A DNA stretch of 64,000 nucleotides from Chiridota heheva (GCA_020152595.1 JAIGNY010000918.1:795001-859000); one strand, 5' to 3'; shown: positions 23,801-38,800, counted from the first letter of the stretch. Numbers and translations: made by a program. Notes: generated from the letters alone by a model not told the origin.

Positions 23801-26800
23801 AGCAGTTTTTAACTTCCAGGAAGTATGGTCTGTATACAGACACATATCACCAGTACTGTCATTTAGGGAAGTCTCTCCAAATTTAAATGCTTACTTCTAA
23901 TTAGTAAACAGATTTATAAACAACATGCTTTGTCAAGTAGAGTTCTGTTTTTAATAAAGGTGATTTAAGTAATAAATTATAACAAGTAAACCAGTTCAGT
24001 TATAAAAGTTTTGATGAAAATGACTAACAGAAAGTCTGCTATAGAAGAGTTACATCCCTCTAGTTTGTAATAGTTGCTCAAGTTTTTTGTAATTAAGAAT
24101 TGATTGAACTTTTTTTTAACTAATTTAAATCATTTTTTCCAAAAATCAAAAATACTTTACTGTGCTTTTGACATATCAAGTGGTGGTACTGTCCAGTAAG
24201 TTGCAAAATATCAGAAATTGATATTTCAATAAGATTCACAAACACTTTTGCGGATTGTGGAGATATGATGTCACCACTAGTATGAAATCAGTCATCTTAT
24301 AGAAAAAATTAAATGTGTGTAACTTTCCGGTTGCAGACTGAACATAAAATTAAATAAAACATTTTTTTTGCTATTTTGGAAGAAAAATATGTTTTCTGAA
24401 TCTTTTTATTGTACTTCTACTATTTTATATCAGAGAAGTACAGTTTCTTTGATGACTAAATTCTATGTGAATGATTTCCTGTATCAAACAGTCATATTGC
24501 TCAATAACCAGGAAATTGAGATTATGCAAGAAGATTGAATTTCAATTGCACTTTTGCATACAATGAAAATTTCCCCGTTTTCTCTTTCTAAAGTAACTGT
24601 TTGCTTAGGAAATTTTTGAGATATCCTAAAGTAACTGTTTGCGTAGGAAATTGTTGAGATATCCTTCTTGGTGGTATTTTTCTGTGTATTATATTTATTA
24701 TACTGAATTGTCATTGATGTAGTATGACTGAGTAGTAGTATGACTGAGTAGTACTGTAGTATAGTATGACTGAGTAGTACTATAGTGTAGTAAGCTTGGG
24801 CGATATTGAGCATTATGCAATATCAATATATTGCCTGAAAAATATCCAAATATCAATATGCAAATTATAGGATGTTATCATAAGTCGTATGTACTGTTCT
24901 GGGCAAGGTAATCTTGTCTCAGCTCAAAAAAAAGTCAAGTAAAACATTTTGTACAAATGAACAGAAATCACTACAAAATATATACATATCATCTTGAAGT
25001 AAACACCCACTACGTTGAAAAATATTCTTTACATGGTTTCTTTTTCAAAAAATCAAGCACAGAAACATTGAAAAAGTTTAGGCCTCAGCAGATTCTTTCA
25101 ATAACAAAAAATGTTGTGGAACTGGTATTAGGCCTACACTGTATGCCTTACAAAAATACACTGTATGCCTTACGAAAAAGTCTTTTTAAAAAATGTATAA
25201 CTTACTTAATTCTTATAAACGTTCTGCTGAAAAGGCATTATTTTGGTAACATTTTGTGGACTTTTAGACATTTAGAAGTTCTTATATAATGCATAATATC
25301 TAATTTCTAGTCTGCTTCAATCATCGCACGAGTGTTGTCACTTAAAAGAAATGGTGGTAGATAGTACATGTGTACATAGTAAAGTACTGTGTGTATGTAC
25401 AGTACTTACTGCACTGTACGTTATCTGATCGATCTGGTAAGACCAGTCTGTCACTTTTACTTAAGACTTTCTCAACGGACAAAATTGTGAGAAAAACCTC
25501 ATAGTTTTGTCAGTAATTTGTCAATTAATGACTGTTTGATATCAAAATTCAGATTCAGTATTCCTTTTGAGGAAACTTAAGACGATGTTTGAGAATTCAA
25601 CATCTTATTATTTTTGTTGTCTGAACATCGTAAGCCATCAAGTATAAAGTTAAAGTATTGCACAATGCCTCTGTAACTCCGTGAGTCAAGTGGTTTTTTG
25701 TTCATGGAATGTTAATGTTTTAATAAAGTTTTATCATAACTGACTGCCTGAAACTTTAATATAAATGGAATTTATTAACTTTTTGTGGCTGTTTATTGAA
25801 AAATACTTGGATGTTTGATTGTCATGTGTAGCTTTTTAATAGTTTATGTATTGTGTATTATCATTGAAAAAACATAATATCGATATATCGATACGACCCT
25901 TGAACTCAATATCGGCCATATCGATATAGGTCAATATCGGTCAATATTGAAATATCTATATATCGCCCAAGCTTATAGTGTAGTAGGACCGAGTAGTACT
26001 GTAGTGTAGTAGGAGTCTGTTGAATCTGACTTTCTCACACAGGAAGTATCTCATATTGTCCTTCCCCTGAGGTGTATGCAGTAGTAGCTCCTTGTGTACT
26101 GTTTTATGTGTACTAACTGTACTGCTGTATGCATACATTCTTTGGTTCTTACGATGCAAAATTTGGTGTGTTAGGCTATGATTATCTGAGCCCGGGTAGG
26201 GTGGGCTAGCCCAGGGAGGGCTGAAAATTCCTTCCAATTATATTAGGTTTAGGGGCGGGCTGGCCTGGGGGTTAGAAGCTTGGCTGGAAGTGTTCACATG
26301 ACAAACCATGGAAACACGTAATTACACATGGTATTTTTTTCAACAAACATGGCCACCATCTGACCATGTCTAGTCAGAAAGAGTTCCTATCAATAAGTTG
26401 CTTTGCATAAATTTGCAATTGTTTGACATTATTGCTTTCCCAAATTCTTCAGCTAAGATGAACATGGTGTTTGCTGCACATATTACCTTTAACCCTTACT
26501 CTACCAGCACTATTTTGAAAATGCGCTCGGGAGGCGGGGCCAAAGACGGGGCACCCAAAACGGCGATAATATCGCTGCGTGGTAGAGTAAGGGTTAATCA
26601 AGGCGTGATTGTTGAAGGGTCCTCTGTCTTCCAGGCAGAAGAGTCGGGCCCCTTCCGCTTTCGGGACCCGCTGGGCTGCCCACCGGGATCATGCTGCCTA
26701 TATTTTCGGGTTGGCGCATATGTCGCGGGTTGATTAACCCTTACTCTACCAGCACTATTTTGAAAATGCGCTCGGGAGGCGGGGCCAAAGACGGGGCACC

Positions 26801-29800
26801 CAAAACGGCGATAATATCGCCGCGTGGTAGAGTAAGGGTTAAGCAATGTCTGAATGTAGATGATCAAAACAGAGAAATGGTACAACGAAAAGAATGCTAT
26901 AGGCCAAAGGAATTCTGGGTGGAACCAGGAAGATCCGATCATTGCTTTGAATGACGGTGTGATGCACATGCAACACCTGATATGGTGTAAATTTTGTGTA
27001 GTTAACGTGATGGTAGCACAGAACTAATAACTCCTCCCAGCCAAATTGGACTTTCCCCCCCCCCCCCTCCCTGTGCAGGCCAGAAAAACTTGCTAATACA
27101 GATATTTTTGAGAAGTCACATTGCATGGGACAGGAAGCTGAGAAGTTGAAAATGTGAAAAATGGTAGTGAGGGGATTAGTATTGACTATGCATATCATAA
27201 ATTGACAAGAGAGGTTTCAGGAAGAAAGAAAAAAGTTTCATGGGGAACTATTGTACCATGGACCCATAACAACATTTAAGTTATATGGTGAGGGTGTGTA
27301 ACACCTCTTCACTTCAGAATTAAAAAAGGGCCAAAACGTCAGGTCAGTCCATACATACCATCATCCGAAAAATATTAGAATGGTACTTCTCAGAAAACTT
27401 GTCAAAAATTTGCAAAACTTCCCCTTTTTGATATAAAAAAACCCCGAAATTTGACTTTTTCATCGTAGGTTACAATAGGGAAAATAATAACTTCTGTGCA
27501 ACCTGAAACCTTATTTCATGTCATATAAGCAAAATAATGGATAGGCCTGACTAGTTTTACTTTTTTGTGCAAGATCTATGATTAGTGAACGAAAATTTAG
27601 GATTTTAAACACAGAATGTTGTGTTGTGATATATCATCTTCAAAATACATGAAAATTAATTATTATTGGTTTAAAAATTGATTATTTATGGTTAAGAATT
27701 TAATCTCAGCCCTGCCCCATTTAGTTGTTGCAATTACATGAGCCCGTGCAAGGCCTAGGCTGTGTGACCTGTCAATCATTTTTTCACCCGAGCTAGAATT
27801 TTTTTCCCCGGGCGATCTCAGCCTGGGGGGGGGGGCTGGAACGTCCAACCCAGGGGGCTAGAACGTCCAGCCCGGGGGTACTTGCTAGCCCGGGTCCAAT
27901 GTAATCGGAATTTGTTTTATAACAATTTTCCTATTTACCCGGGCTGGAATTTCATCTCAGGTAAAGACACCTGTCAATCAAAACCGGGCTGAAATTTTTT
28001 CCCCTGGGCTCATGTAATCGTACCCTTAAAATGATTGTGTAGTTTCACTTCACTGTCTGATACACATGATTGAATAACCTAGAAATCTTGAGGTAGATTA
28101 TAAAGAAATTCAAAGCATTTCAACATCCTGCTGGGCTGATGACATCATAAACTGCATGTTTTGAAATCAAAATGGCAGTTCCCATAGTACTATTTAAAGT
28201 AGTAGTAGAATTTAAGTTTTTAATAATTATATAAATCATGTTAGATTGCTTGAGTGGGTATGAAACTTGGTCGAAAAAATTTGTTTATTTTAAATTCTAT
28301 CATGAAATAAGGATTGTGTCAGACTTTATGTCTTCTTTAAATGTGAATACACGTTCTCTAAATGATGCTCCCCCTCACTTAGATCTACAGTACCCTTCTT
28401 GTACATAAACCTTCAGGATTTAAACAATCAAATTCAAAAGCAAATCTTGATAGTTTCACACAAATGTCCTCAAATTCCTTGTGGTTTACTGTAAGCCACA
28501 AATATGTAGAATTAAAGCAATAAGAAACCACTGGCAAACATTAATTTCACCAAGTATATGACTTTCATGCATGGTGAACAAATTACAGTTTACTTGAGGA
28601 ACTCAAAGATGAAATATCATTCATGCAAAAAATACCACATTAAAACAATTAGCAAATTTCCCTCCAAAAGTTAGGATTTTCTCATTTTCATTCAGTTTTA
28701 AAATGATCTGATTGCACACAATTTCATGTGAATTAGATTTTGAATTCCTTTTATTGCTTCCATTGTAGTTTCTTTTATGCTACATTCCTACTATGCTAAG
28801 GGCTCATGACTCCTCTTATGCTAAGGGCCCATGACTCCTGCTATACTAAGGGCCCATGACTCTTATGCTAAGATCCCATGACTCCTCTTATACTAAGGGC
28901 CCATGATTCCTGTTATGCTAAGGGCCCATGACTCCTGTTATGCTAAGGGCCCATGACTCCTGTTATGCTAAGGACCCATGACTCCTGTTATGCTAAGGAC
29001 CCATGACTCCTGTTATGCTAAGGGCCCATGACTAGTACAACACCTTTCTTTTGTGCTACTGTAATGCAGGGAGGGTTGAACCTAGTAATATAAACCAAAC
29101 AGCTCCTTCCTTATCTGATATTTACTCTTCAAAGCAAACTGCAGTTGTGCAAATTTCAAAGTACAGAGACTGCACATCATTGTTGATTTGTTCCACAGTA
29201 TGCTATAATTACTGTAACTGTCATTTTTTGTAGACTTTTCTCTTAGTTTAAACCAATTGGAAGTCCTGTTTGCCACTGTAACAGGGTGTGTAGTGTTGTT
29301 GAATAAATATCAAGTCCAGAATAAAACAAAGTTGATTATAACAGGTGGTAGCTTCCCAAAAAAAACTAAGTCACACAGATAGCAATAGGTTATGATCCCA
29401 AAATTGATTGCAGAATATACTGGTTCTAGTTTCAGCAGGATACACACAGGAAAACTATTTACAAAAGATGAAGATCATGAATTTACGGGTTTCAGCATCT
29501 GGAATACAACTAAACTCTTTAACCTTTACTCTACCAGAGCATTTGAGATTACAAGTGTTATCTTGGGGAACTTTTTGGAAAGGGGGGCTTTTTCACAAAT
29601 TTATCTTCATTTTCTACTGTAATAAGTTTATGTTTTATGAAAGCTAAGACTTTGAACTTTACGTTGGTTTGCATGATTATCTAGTGAATTATGCAAATTT
29701 ATGCAAATGAGGTCATTGATTGAGATTATTAGATGTCCTAAAACAGCTATCTTTGTGATATTCTGCTTTCTTGTGGCTAAGTAAAGAAAAATTATTGATA

Positions 29801-32800
29801 GAATTTATGAATTGTTGAAAGAAAGACTTTTCACATAATAGTACTCTTGATTTTTTTGGAGCAAAAAAAAAATTCAAACGTCAATTTTAATTTTGTTGAC
29901 CTCTTTTAGCCTAAAAATTGACCTCTGATGTTGCCAATGATCTATCTGATAGGATTTGGCACTATACTTTCTTATAAACATGCATTGTTCCTTTCTATGA
30001 TGCACAGAACTAATATGATATAACAAGGAAATGTTTACACCCAAATTTCAATAACGATGTTATGCAAATGATATGAAAATTAGCTAATTTACCTCATTTA
30101 TTATGCGCAGGCTTGAAATTTTCAGTTTATGGACCAATTTTAGCCATTGGAAGCTTTGAAAATTCTTATATTTATTCAGAATATACTGAAAGTCTTGTAG
30201 AAACTTACTTTTGTTGATTCCTGTAGGAATTCTCAGTGAAAAAGTAATCAAAAATGGTTCAAAGCATCAGTAATCATGTTGACGTTGCCAAACTTCAAAT
30301 CCTTCAGTGAGTTGGTACCGCATATGAAATAACAATAAATTTGTCCAAATACAGAAAGAATCCTTCACAGAAATACAATTTCAAGTGCTTCCAAGGAAAT
30401 ACAGAGGTTGGGGGTGGGTGGGGGTTCTGGCCTATTTATATTGGGAGGGGGAACCAGGGGAAATGCAATCCCTCCCCCCTCAAAAAAAAACATGGCCCTC
30501 TTCCAGAATCCAAATTCCTTCAAAGAAAATAATTTCCCCTTACATGGGATAGCTTGGCCCCCACCATTGGTATCTTACCGCAACATGTCTTTCTTTCCAA
30601 CAACATGGGACCCTTTCCCCTTAAAATTTTAATCCTACTCCACTGCACCACAACCTCACAACATGGAATCGAGAATTTGCGAAATAGGTATATGGGCACT
30701 GTTGCACTACAAATTAAAGATTGATCTGTAAAGCTTCATCCAAAATTACTATAATAAAAACAATTTATGTTATCCACGTCGGATTTTAGTGACCCATTTA
30801 CTTGTTTATAATCATTACAAGTAAATAATCCCAGCTAAATTACACTGCTTTTGCTTAATTTTGAACGGATCAGAAGTAACAATTAGCTATGCCTAACGTT
30901 AAGCCTAACGAGTAACGTTAGTAAGCATGAAGTTTAAAAAATGCACTCACGATTTATTTACCCTGGCTCTGATCATCTTTAGGCCTCTTCTGGGTTGGGT
31001 CCAGGTACTAAAAGATCTCCATCACTTGCGAAAGCCTTCTGACTTTTCCTAATCCTCAGTTTCACGTTCAAACAAGATTCGAGATACACATTCTTATGTA
31101 GCCTCAACGTAAATGTCAAACAAATCTAAAAATAACTTGGGTGACGTAGCTATAAAACTTTTTAGCAACGATCGAGGGGGTATGTCTTTTATTGCAGCAA
31201 TCCATGTGAAAGCACGTTGTTTATGCCACAGAATGGTGTTTGAAACTTCATTACGATATAGGGGTAGATCACACCATTTTTTAACAAAAAGGGTGAACAA
31301 ATCACCAAAAATCACAAAATTTTACATATTTTACAAATAATTAAAAAATAATGACCAGATATGAGCAAAATGTGATTAGATTTGGACAATATGACTTGTC
31401 TTTATAGTATATATAAAAGAAAATATCTAAATTTATTTTCTAAGCAGTTTTTATAAACTTTTCAAAGATATGCATTTTTCGGGACATTTTAAACAAAAAG
31501 GTAAATTTCTGAATGTTTGGACAAAATTTGCCAAAAAAATATGAGTATAGACCCCCAAAAAAAAAAAAAAATGCAATTTTTGAAAAGATCTTTTTGAGAT
31601 CTTTGCAATAAAACTATTTGCACCCCTATAGAATGTTGGTGGTCCCGATTTTATTTTTGGAAAAAGGTAGTTTCAAAACGGCGATAGTATCGCTGCGTGG
31701 TAGAGTAAGGGTTAAGAAAGATGCAGTATTTAAAAGATTGAATTCTAATTATTTCCTTAGTGTTGAGGAAACAATTAGCAGGAAAATGCACAGGAAGTGC
31801 ATGTTGATCAAAGATACAAATAAACTTAACTTATGAATGAAAGTAAAAAGTATTTAAAAAAAAACACATTTAAGCAGAAAAAAACTTTACTTATCCCTTA
31901 CAGTTATAAACAAAGTTGAGTGACTAAATGCTCCATTAGACTAAATCCCCATTCATAAAATTTGTTTGAAAAGAGGCAGCCTTCCATGATAACTGCAAGG
32001 CCTCCTAGGGAGGTTAAGCGACGACGTCGTCAAGGGAGGTTAAGGGTAAAATTTCTTTGAAACATTTTTGAATAGACTATGACATCACAATGACATCTCA
32101 TTCTAGGAATTAGAAAATATTTGTGAAGTACAGGAAGTACCCATGTTATACCACATTGCTAGCAGAACATGCTTTTTGATGGCTTATCATGGTACTTACA
32201 TGTACACCATACTGCTGTAATATTAATAATAGAATAGAATTGAATCATACACTCATCAAGATTAATACATGTACCCAGCTGAAGTTCAAATTAATTATTG
32301 AGAACAAAATCATATATCTAAGTCCAGGGTCCAATTTGCTTGCTTACAACCTGTCTGGTAAAAAGTGTACCTGCTGCCGCTCATAATGAAACCAACAGAA
32401 TGTGGTCCCGTAGTAACTGTATGCAATATTGTACTGTATACTACTATTTATGATGTACCAAACTCTATGACATGTACATGTGATAATTTATATGTTGGTA
32501 TATAAAGAGTATTAAGATCTGAGCAGATCATTTTTTGCATTCTGAAAGTAGCACTTTATTTCTTTTTGAGGTATTAAAGCTTGATCAATTTTTAATTTAT
32601 GTTAATTTTGTGATGTACATGTATGACGCCAGAAAGTTTGATCAAATCTGTATGTTATTTGAATGTCTTTGAGTTTCTTTCTTGAATCGCAGTCACTGAA
32701 AATGTTTGCTCTTTTTTTTTGCTTGAATTTGATTGGGGGTATAGTAAAGACTAAAAACTTTTTGTTCAAAACTTACTGCACCACTTATTAAAAATAATTT

Positions 32801-35800
32801 TGATAGTTATCACAGATTTAACTAAAAATTTGCCTATTGATGCCTGAGATTTGGAACTGATGTAAAATGGTCATTATTAACCGATTTTGATGATTTTTTT
32901 TCTTTTCTGCTTGCATGTTTTTTGATATAGATATGCCTATTAAAGCAATATAGCAAATGTTGTCTCCGCTATTGCAATCAATGATTTTCTTAAACTATTT
33001 TTCAGGCCATGAGAATGAAAGTTTTAGATTTGTGTTCATACATTTTTTAAAAGGCAGTGATGTTTTTTTTTCATTTTTCATTATTCATTTCTAGTATAAA
33101 GCTTCTTCCACAAAGTAATAACATGCAATCTAGAGTCAAGAGTGGATGCATGCTTTAGAGGTTTCGATGTGTTAAGATCGAAGCTGAGTGTTGACGGCAA
33201 CTGCATGTGGGTACTATGTAAATAATGCGTCATTATACCCTTTTACAGCTGTTTGATGATTTAGAACTTAAATTTTTGTGATAGAGAGCCTTTTTTTCTT
33301 CATAATAATGGCTTTTTTTAAAATAATGAACTTTTTCAGCGGGAGGTTTTGGAGCATGCGGGCAGTGGATGCAAATCTAAAACTTTCATTCTTATGGCCT
33401 TGGAGAAACTGAATTATAATGCAAAAGAAACGTTTATGTTTTACTCTTTTTAGATGGATCCATAAGTTTGCTTGGCAGATATTTTGATAGAATTTACCAT
33501 TTGTGTAATCTTGTAAGTAAATTGTATACATGAAATAAGGCATTCTCTCTTTGTGAAATGATTGCACAAAGTGGAAAAATTAGTTGACTTGTGCAATGCA
33601 TCCTTTCAGTAGATCTGTGACACCTTAGGTCAGTATTTAACCTTTACTCTCCCAAGATTCCAAAAATAGAATAACCTATTTCTGAAATTTTTGGAAAGAG
33701 GATTTTTTCAGCACTTTCTCTTCCATTTGTATCAAAACAAGTTCGACTTTTATGAAAGCTAACATGTTGAACTTTCCAAAAATGTGCATATTTCCGAACT
33801 CAAATATGCAAATTAGGTAATTAAATTAGCATATAAGGTCTCCAAACATTCTATCTTTATGACACGCTTGTGCCTTGTGGCTAAATAGCAAAAAAAATGG
33901 ATAGAATTTCTGAATCGTCCTTGGAAAGACCTTTCATTTGATACTATTCATGGATTTTTAGGAATCAGAAGAAAAAAAATGATGCAAATATGAAAAATTT
34001 GGTGCATTTCGACCTAAAAATTATCCCCCGATCCTGTGAATAATCTATCTAATAGTGTATGGCACTAAATTTTCCAAAAAAATGCATTTTCCCCTTCTAT
34101 GATGTCCAAAACTAATAGAATGCAGAAAAACAAGATGTTTACATCATTATTTGCAAAAAATAGAATAAGAAATTATGCAAATAATATGCGAATTAGGTCA
34201 TTCACCTCATTTATTATACACGAAAGTGTTTTTTGTTTATTTCTGACCCAATTTCAGCCATTACAAGCTTCACAGCTACTTTTATGTTGATAGACTATGC
34301 TGATTATCTATTAGACACTTACTTCTGTTCATTCCACATGGAATTCATAAGAAATGTTTGCCGAAAAGGTCCAAATTTGTAAAGTCTTCTGCTATACCTT
34401 GTTGCTGCAAATAGAATTAAAAAAAAATAAAACAAATTGCAACTATATTCATTCAACTTACTTTAGTTTGGTCTTCCCATAACCAGTTACCGAAGACCTC
34501 GTGTCGATCCCGGTCACGCTCCACCGGTACTTCCCACAGATGATAGTCTTTATCGGCTGCAGGGATGACCTTCGACCGTTGTACCTCCTGCAGCCGAGCG
34601 TTCCGCTCTTCCTCCCTGGTTTTGAAGGCAGCTTTTTCCGCTGCAGTCGGATTTTCTTTGAGTGGTGATGGTGGCGAGACTGCAGCGGAAGGCCTGGAAA
34701 AGGGGCCTGGGCTCATCTTCAACGGTCTGTCCCTCTTCCTCTTGGGTTGGGGAGTAGCGGGCGGCTCGTCCTCTTCAAGCATACACATAACATGATATCG
34801 CATAACATGTTATTGTGGTTTCTAGTAGCGGGCGGCTTGTCCTCTTCAAGCATACGCATAACATGTTATCGCATAACATGTTATTGTGGTTTCCAACCTG
34901 CCCCACAATTTTGTGGTAACCGTGGGGACAGACTTTTACAGCTGGGAAGCCCGGGGGTACATACAGGGGTCCAAAATGTTTGTTTTATCGATCTAGTCAT
35001 CACCACAACAGTGGCATAACCAGGGGGAGGGGAAAAGGATCATGGTCCCAAAAAATGGGACATCAAAATAATGTACCAGTACTAAAAAAATGGGGCATCA
35101 AAATAATGTACCAGTACTAGGCCTATATACAAGCATTTTCCTCTAAATGGGCCTGGGGCACCCCCAACATGTGTATTTTGCCCTAACATGGGACCCCTAC
35201 TCCACTTTCCCCCATAGAATTATGATTTCGGCCCCTGAAATAATGGAACTTGGATTTTGTGAAATTGGGAATACACATATTTCAGTAGGCCTAAATTTAC
35301 AATTTTGCCATTGGGAAATACATATATTTCAGTCCATTTAGAAATGTTATTATTGGGGTTCAGCTTTCATTTGTTTCATCCGGGCTATTATAGAAAGGAC
35401 CTAAATCCTTTTTTTATATGTGATTTTAGTGTCCCTTTTACTTGTTTATCGTAACAAGCAAAAAATCCCCGTTAATTTATTATTAGAATTCTATAAGCCT
35501 TATTCTATTACTACACATTTACAATGTAGTACTTTCGCTATTTTTTGGAAGAAAACACTTACCAACTCCGTAATTTGGAACAGATCGCTATCCATCTCAG
35601 CAGGCTTTATATTCTCCTCTTCCTCAATCTGGTCGACTTCTGGTACATCTTCTTCATCAGAAGTACCTTCCGACCCCTCTGAATCATCATTATTCTGAAG
35701 AAAACATAGGAGTCGGAAGGCACGTTCAACGTTGTATCTCGTCATTTTGTTGTATCGAATGTGCGAAGAAAAAAAAAAAAGAAAAAAAAAAAAAAAAAGA

Positions 35801-38800
35801 TGCAAATTGACGTCATCATCAGAGACCTTTTAGGCATGTAGAGGGGGTGCATCTGTTATTGTAATAGTTCGTGTGAACGATCTATTTCTCCTCTACCCAT
35901 AGAGATTTTAAAAATTCTAATACAATATTTGGGCCGGTTTTTATGACCCAAAATCACAAATTTTGGCATATTTTCTTCAAAAAAATACAAACATTGACCA
36001 AGTACAAGTAAAAATTGTGTAGCAACCAACAATTCAAACTATCTTTATACTTTTCCGGAAAAAAAAAAATATTCATGTATGACATTCGTCGTAATCTTCT
36101 TTTCTTTTCTTTTTTAACGTTTTTTTAAAAAATGCACTTTTTTGTAACGATTTTACTCAATTTGTTTTATTCTAACCCCCCAACAAAATAACCATACTAT
36201 GACAGATCTATTCAATCTGGTTTGAATGAACTTATTTGCAGCTCTATAGGATTTTGGGAAGGTACTCAAATGTTTTTTTGGAAAAGGGATCGTAAGCGTC
36301 ACGGTCACTGGGAGAGTAAGGGTTAATGTCCGAAGGGATTAGTTCTGGGGTGAAGCATTTTATATGAAAGAGGACTTGTAAGAAAATATAATGGCGACAA
36401 AACATCAACAAATCTTATTCCATAAACCATTAAGGAGATATTTAAGTTTACAGTTAGTAACATTTGTGTAGAAACAACTGAAATCAGACTAGTTGGGATG
36501 TCACAACCTCAGATTTCTTAAAGTCATTTCTATCTTATTTTATCCTGGAATTTTGTGGTTTAAAAAGCATTGGATATTTTTGGATTGTAGTAAAAAATAT
36601 CTTATTCTCTTGAGGAGATAAGATGTTCTAGAAATATGTACAAATGCTTGTTACTATACTAGAAGTGAGTACATTCCTTAAAAGTCTTTTGTGTATTTTA
36701 AATCATTTCTTTAGATATTTTGTTCTCACTTAAGTATAGGCACTATAATGTGGCACTGTATATGCATTATCCTTTTGGATGGCTGTAAGTGATCATTGAT
36801 ATACAAATCATTACTTATGAAATCTGAACAATGTGTAAGAACTTCATAAGCTTAGCTCATTTATGATGAATTATTTTTTTCTCAATCAGCTTTCAATGCA
36901 ATGAAGTCTGGAGTAACCCCGATCATCATTGACAACACTAACACCCAGCTTTGGGAGTTCGAACCATATATCAAAATGGTAAGTTCCTTGAATGGCCTGT
37001 TTGTTCCCCCTCTCCTCCCCCTTGTGCAAAATTTAACAAATACTGTATCTCTATGAAATATAATTGTGTTTGAAAAAGTTTCCTGACTCATTGACTTGAT
37101 TATTCGGCTATGTTATGGCATAACTTAAGTCTGCCTGTCTCATATGTTCAGTTTTCATCAGCAAAATTCCAAGCACTGTGTATGGGGAAATTGTGTGTTG
37201 TGTAATCAGCGGAAGAAATTATCTTTGGGATTAGATGTTGCAAAATACCAAATCATGAAGCTGCCATACAGTAGTTGTGGGGTTTTCTAAATATGTCTCA
37301 TTTATATTTACTTATTTCATCAAATTGTCAAGGTGGATGTGTGTTGAGATTAGGAATTACATTTACTAGAAGATGCAGTATTATTTCGATGAAGTATTGT
37401 GAAATTTGATGTAGGTTGTCTGTGATCTGTGCAAATTGCGAAAACCAATTGCTTTTAAAGATAAGATGTTGGGATGTGGCAATTACATTATCTAGAAGAT
37501 GCAATCTTCATTTGCATAAGGTATGAAATTTTATGAAGGTGTCAGTGAAGTGTGCAAAATCATCTTCTAAACGTGCTTTGAATAAAAACTATTTGTTGTT
37601 TAGTCATTTAAAAAACTATATTTTTATCTATGTTATTGTCAAGATTCTTGTATGACGATGAGATGTTTGGATTGCATAATCTACAAGATGCAATTTTCCT
37701 CTGAATGAGGTACTGTATTGTGTAATGTTATAAAGGTATTTCTTACTTGTGTGAAAGCATTTATCAAATAAAGTGAGGTAGAATTTTTCCTTGAAGGCAG
37801 GCCTTGGGTACAAGCCTGGGTTGGGTAGACACACCAGTGTACCACAACTGGTCATTAAAGGCGGTGGACATTGACTTGGTTGTCGGTGTTATGTCTGTCC
37901 GTACGTCGTACCTGTGTTCTCATCCGGGTCGTATTAAGCGTTTCGTGATAGCATTGCTACTATCATAACCGAATACGCAGGCGGCGACCCCGTCATTGTG
38001 ATTGTGTGTTCACTCGTCGCCGTCCTTGAAGGCTGAGAGTTTTGGCTTTCAGATTATGAATGGATATCAAAATGAGTTCTGAATGATTGAAAACAATACA
38101 TAATTGATGTGTCTCTTTGATGTATGAATAGTTGCATTGAAGCTTAAATGCGATGGTACTACATACATGTGCTCCAATTTCAGTAGCTACTGAAGTCAGT
38201 TGGCTTGCTATAACTTTTACAGTTATTTAACAGGGAAGTCTTTGTAACTTTACAGTAAAATTCTCTTTCTTCTATCACATGTCATAAATGGGACTAATTT
38301 AAACTTGCTTTAAATTCTATTGTAGGATAGTGTAGAATTCAAGAGTACCGAGTACATTTTAGATTTTGAAAAGGACACTTAGTGTTTTTAAGATGGCAAA
38401 TCATGGTTGGACAATTTCTTCTTGTATGCAAAATGTGGGATGTACAGTATGAAATGTAAATAGTTGTATTTTTTTCTGTAACGTTTATGCATCAATAAAA
38501 ATGGAAATATTTGTTGTCCATTTAGATGTTGATTTAGGTAAAATTTCAAAAGTACTGTCAGAATCTGCTGATCTCGATTAAAGTATTGTGGTAAAGGAGT
38601 AAGAAGAATCAACCTGTTTTGAGTTAGATGATTGATAGCTTTTTTAACCATTCACTGCATGAATTTTCCTAGCAACAAAATCTGCGTAACTAAGTAGGGC
38701 AAATATTTTATGCGGTACTGGTACAGTACAGCTAGCTAGTGGCACGCACTCATGAAGTCAATGCAATTTACTGTACAAAACAAATTTCTGCACAGACAGA

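Larger units (their letters stand above)
22674..36889 (+). other. N4BP2 intron 3 (14.2 kb), transposon-rich
   Basis: The intron holds a 54-bp array (about 22700-23210), a hAT element (24791-25975), two 109-bp piggyBac-like MITEs (26489-26597, 26734-26842), a small TIR element (about 27733-28020), a 25-bp array (about 28790-29035), two larger piggyBac-like elements (29519-31715, 33637-36326) and a foldback (33005-33399). The sequence between them is AT-rich with no gene seen. The acceptor is TTTTCTCAATCAG before 36890. Confidence 0.75.

Noticed and set aside
24957..25289. 110-codon frame inside the hAT element as a transposase
   Set aside because: No BED finger, DDE residues or hAT dimerisation motif could be seen.
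26398..26969. Frames of 87-123 codons on both strands over the two 109-bp MITEs
   Set aside because: They run through the GC-rich MITE interiors and are not conserved outside them.
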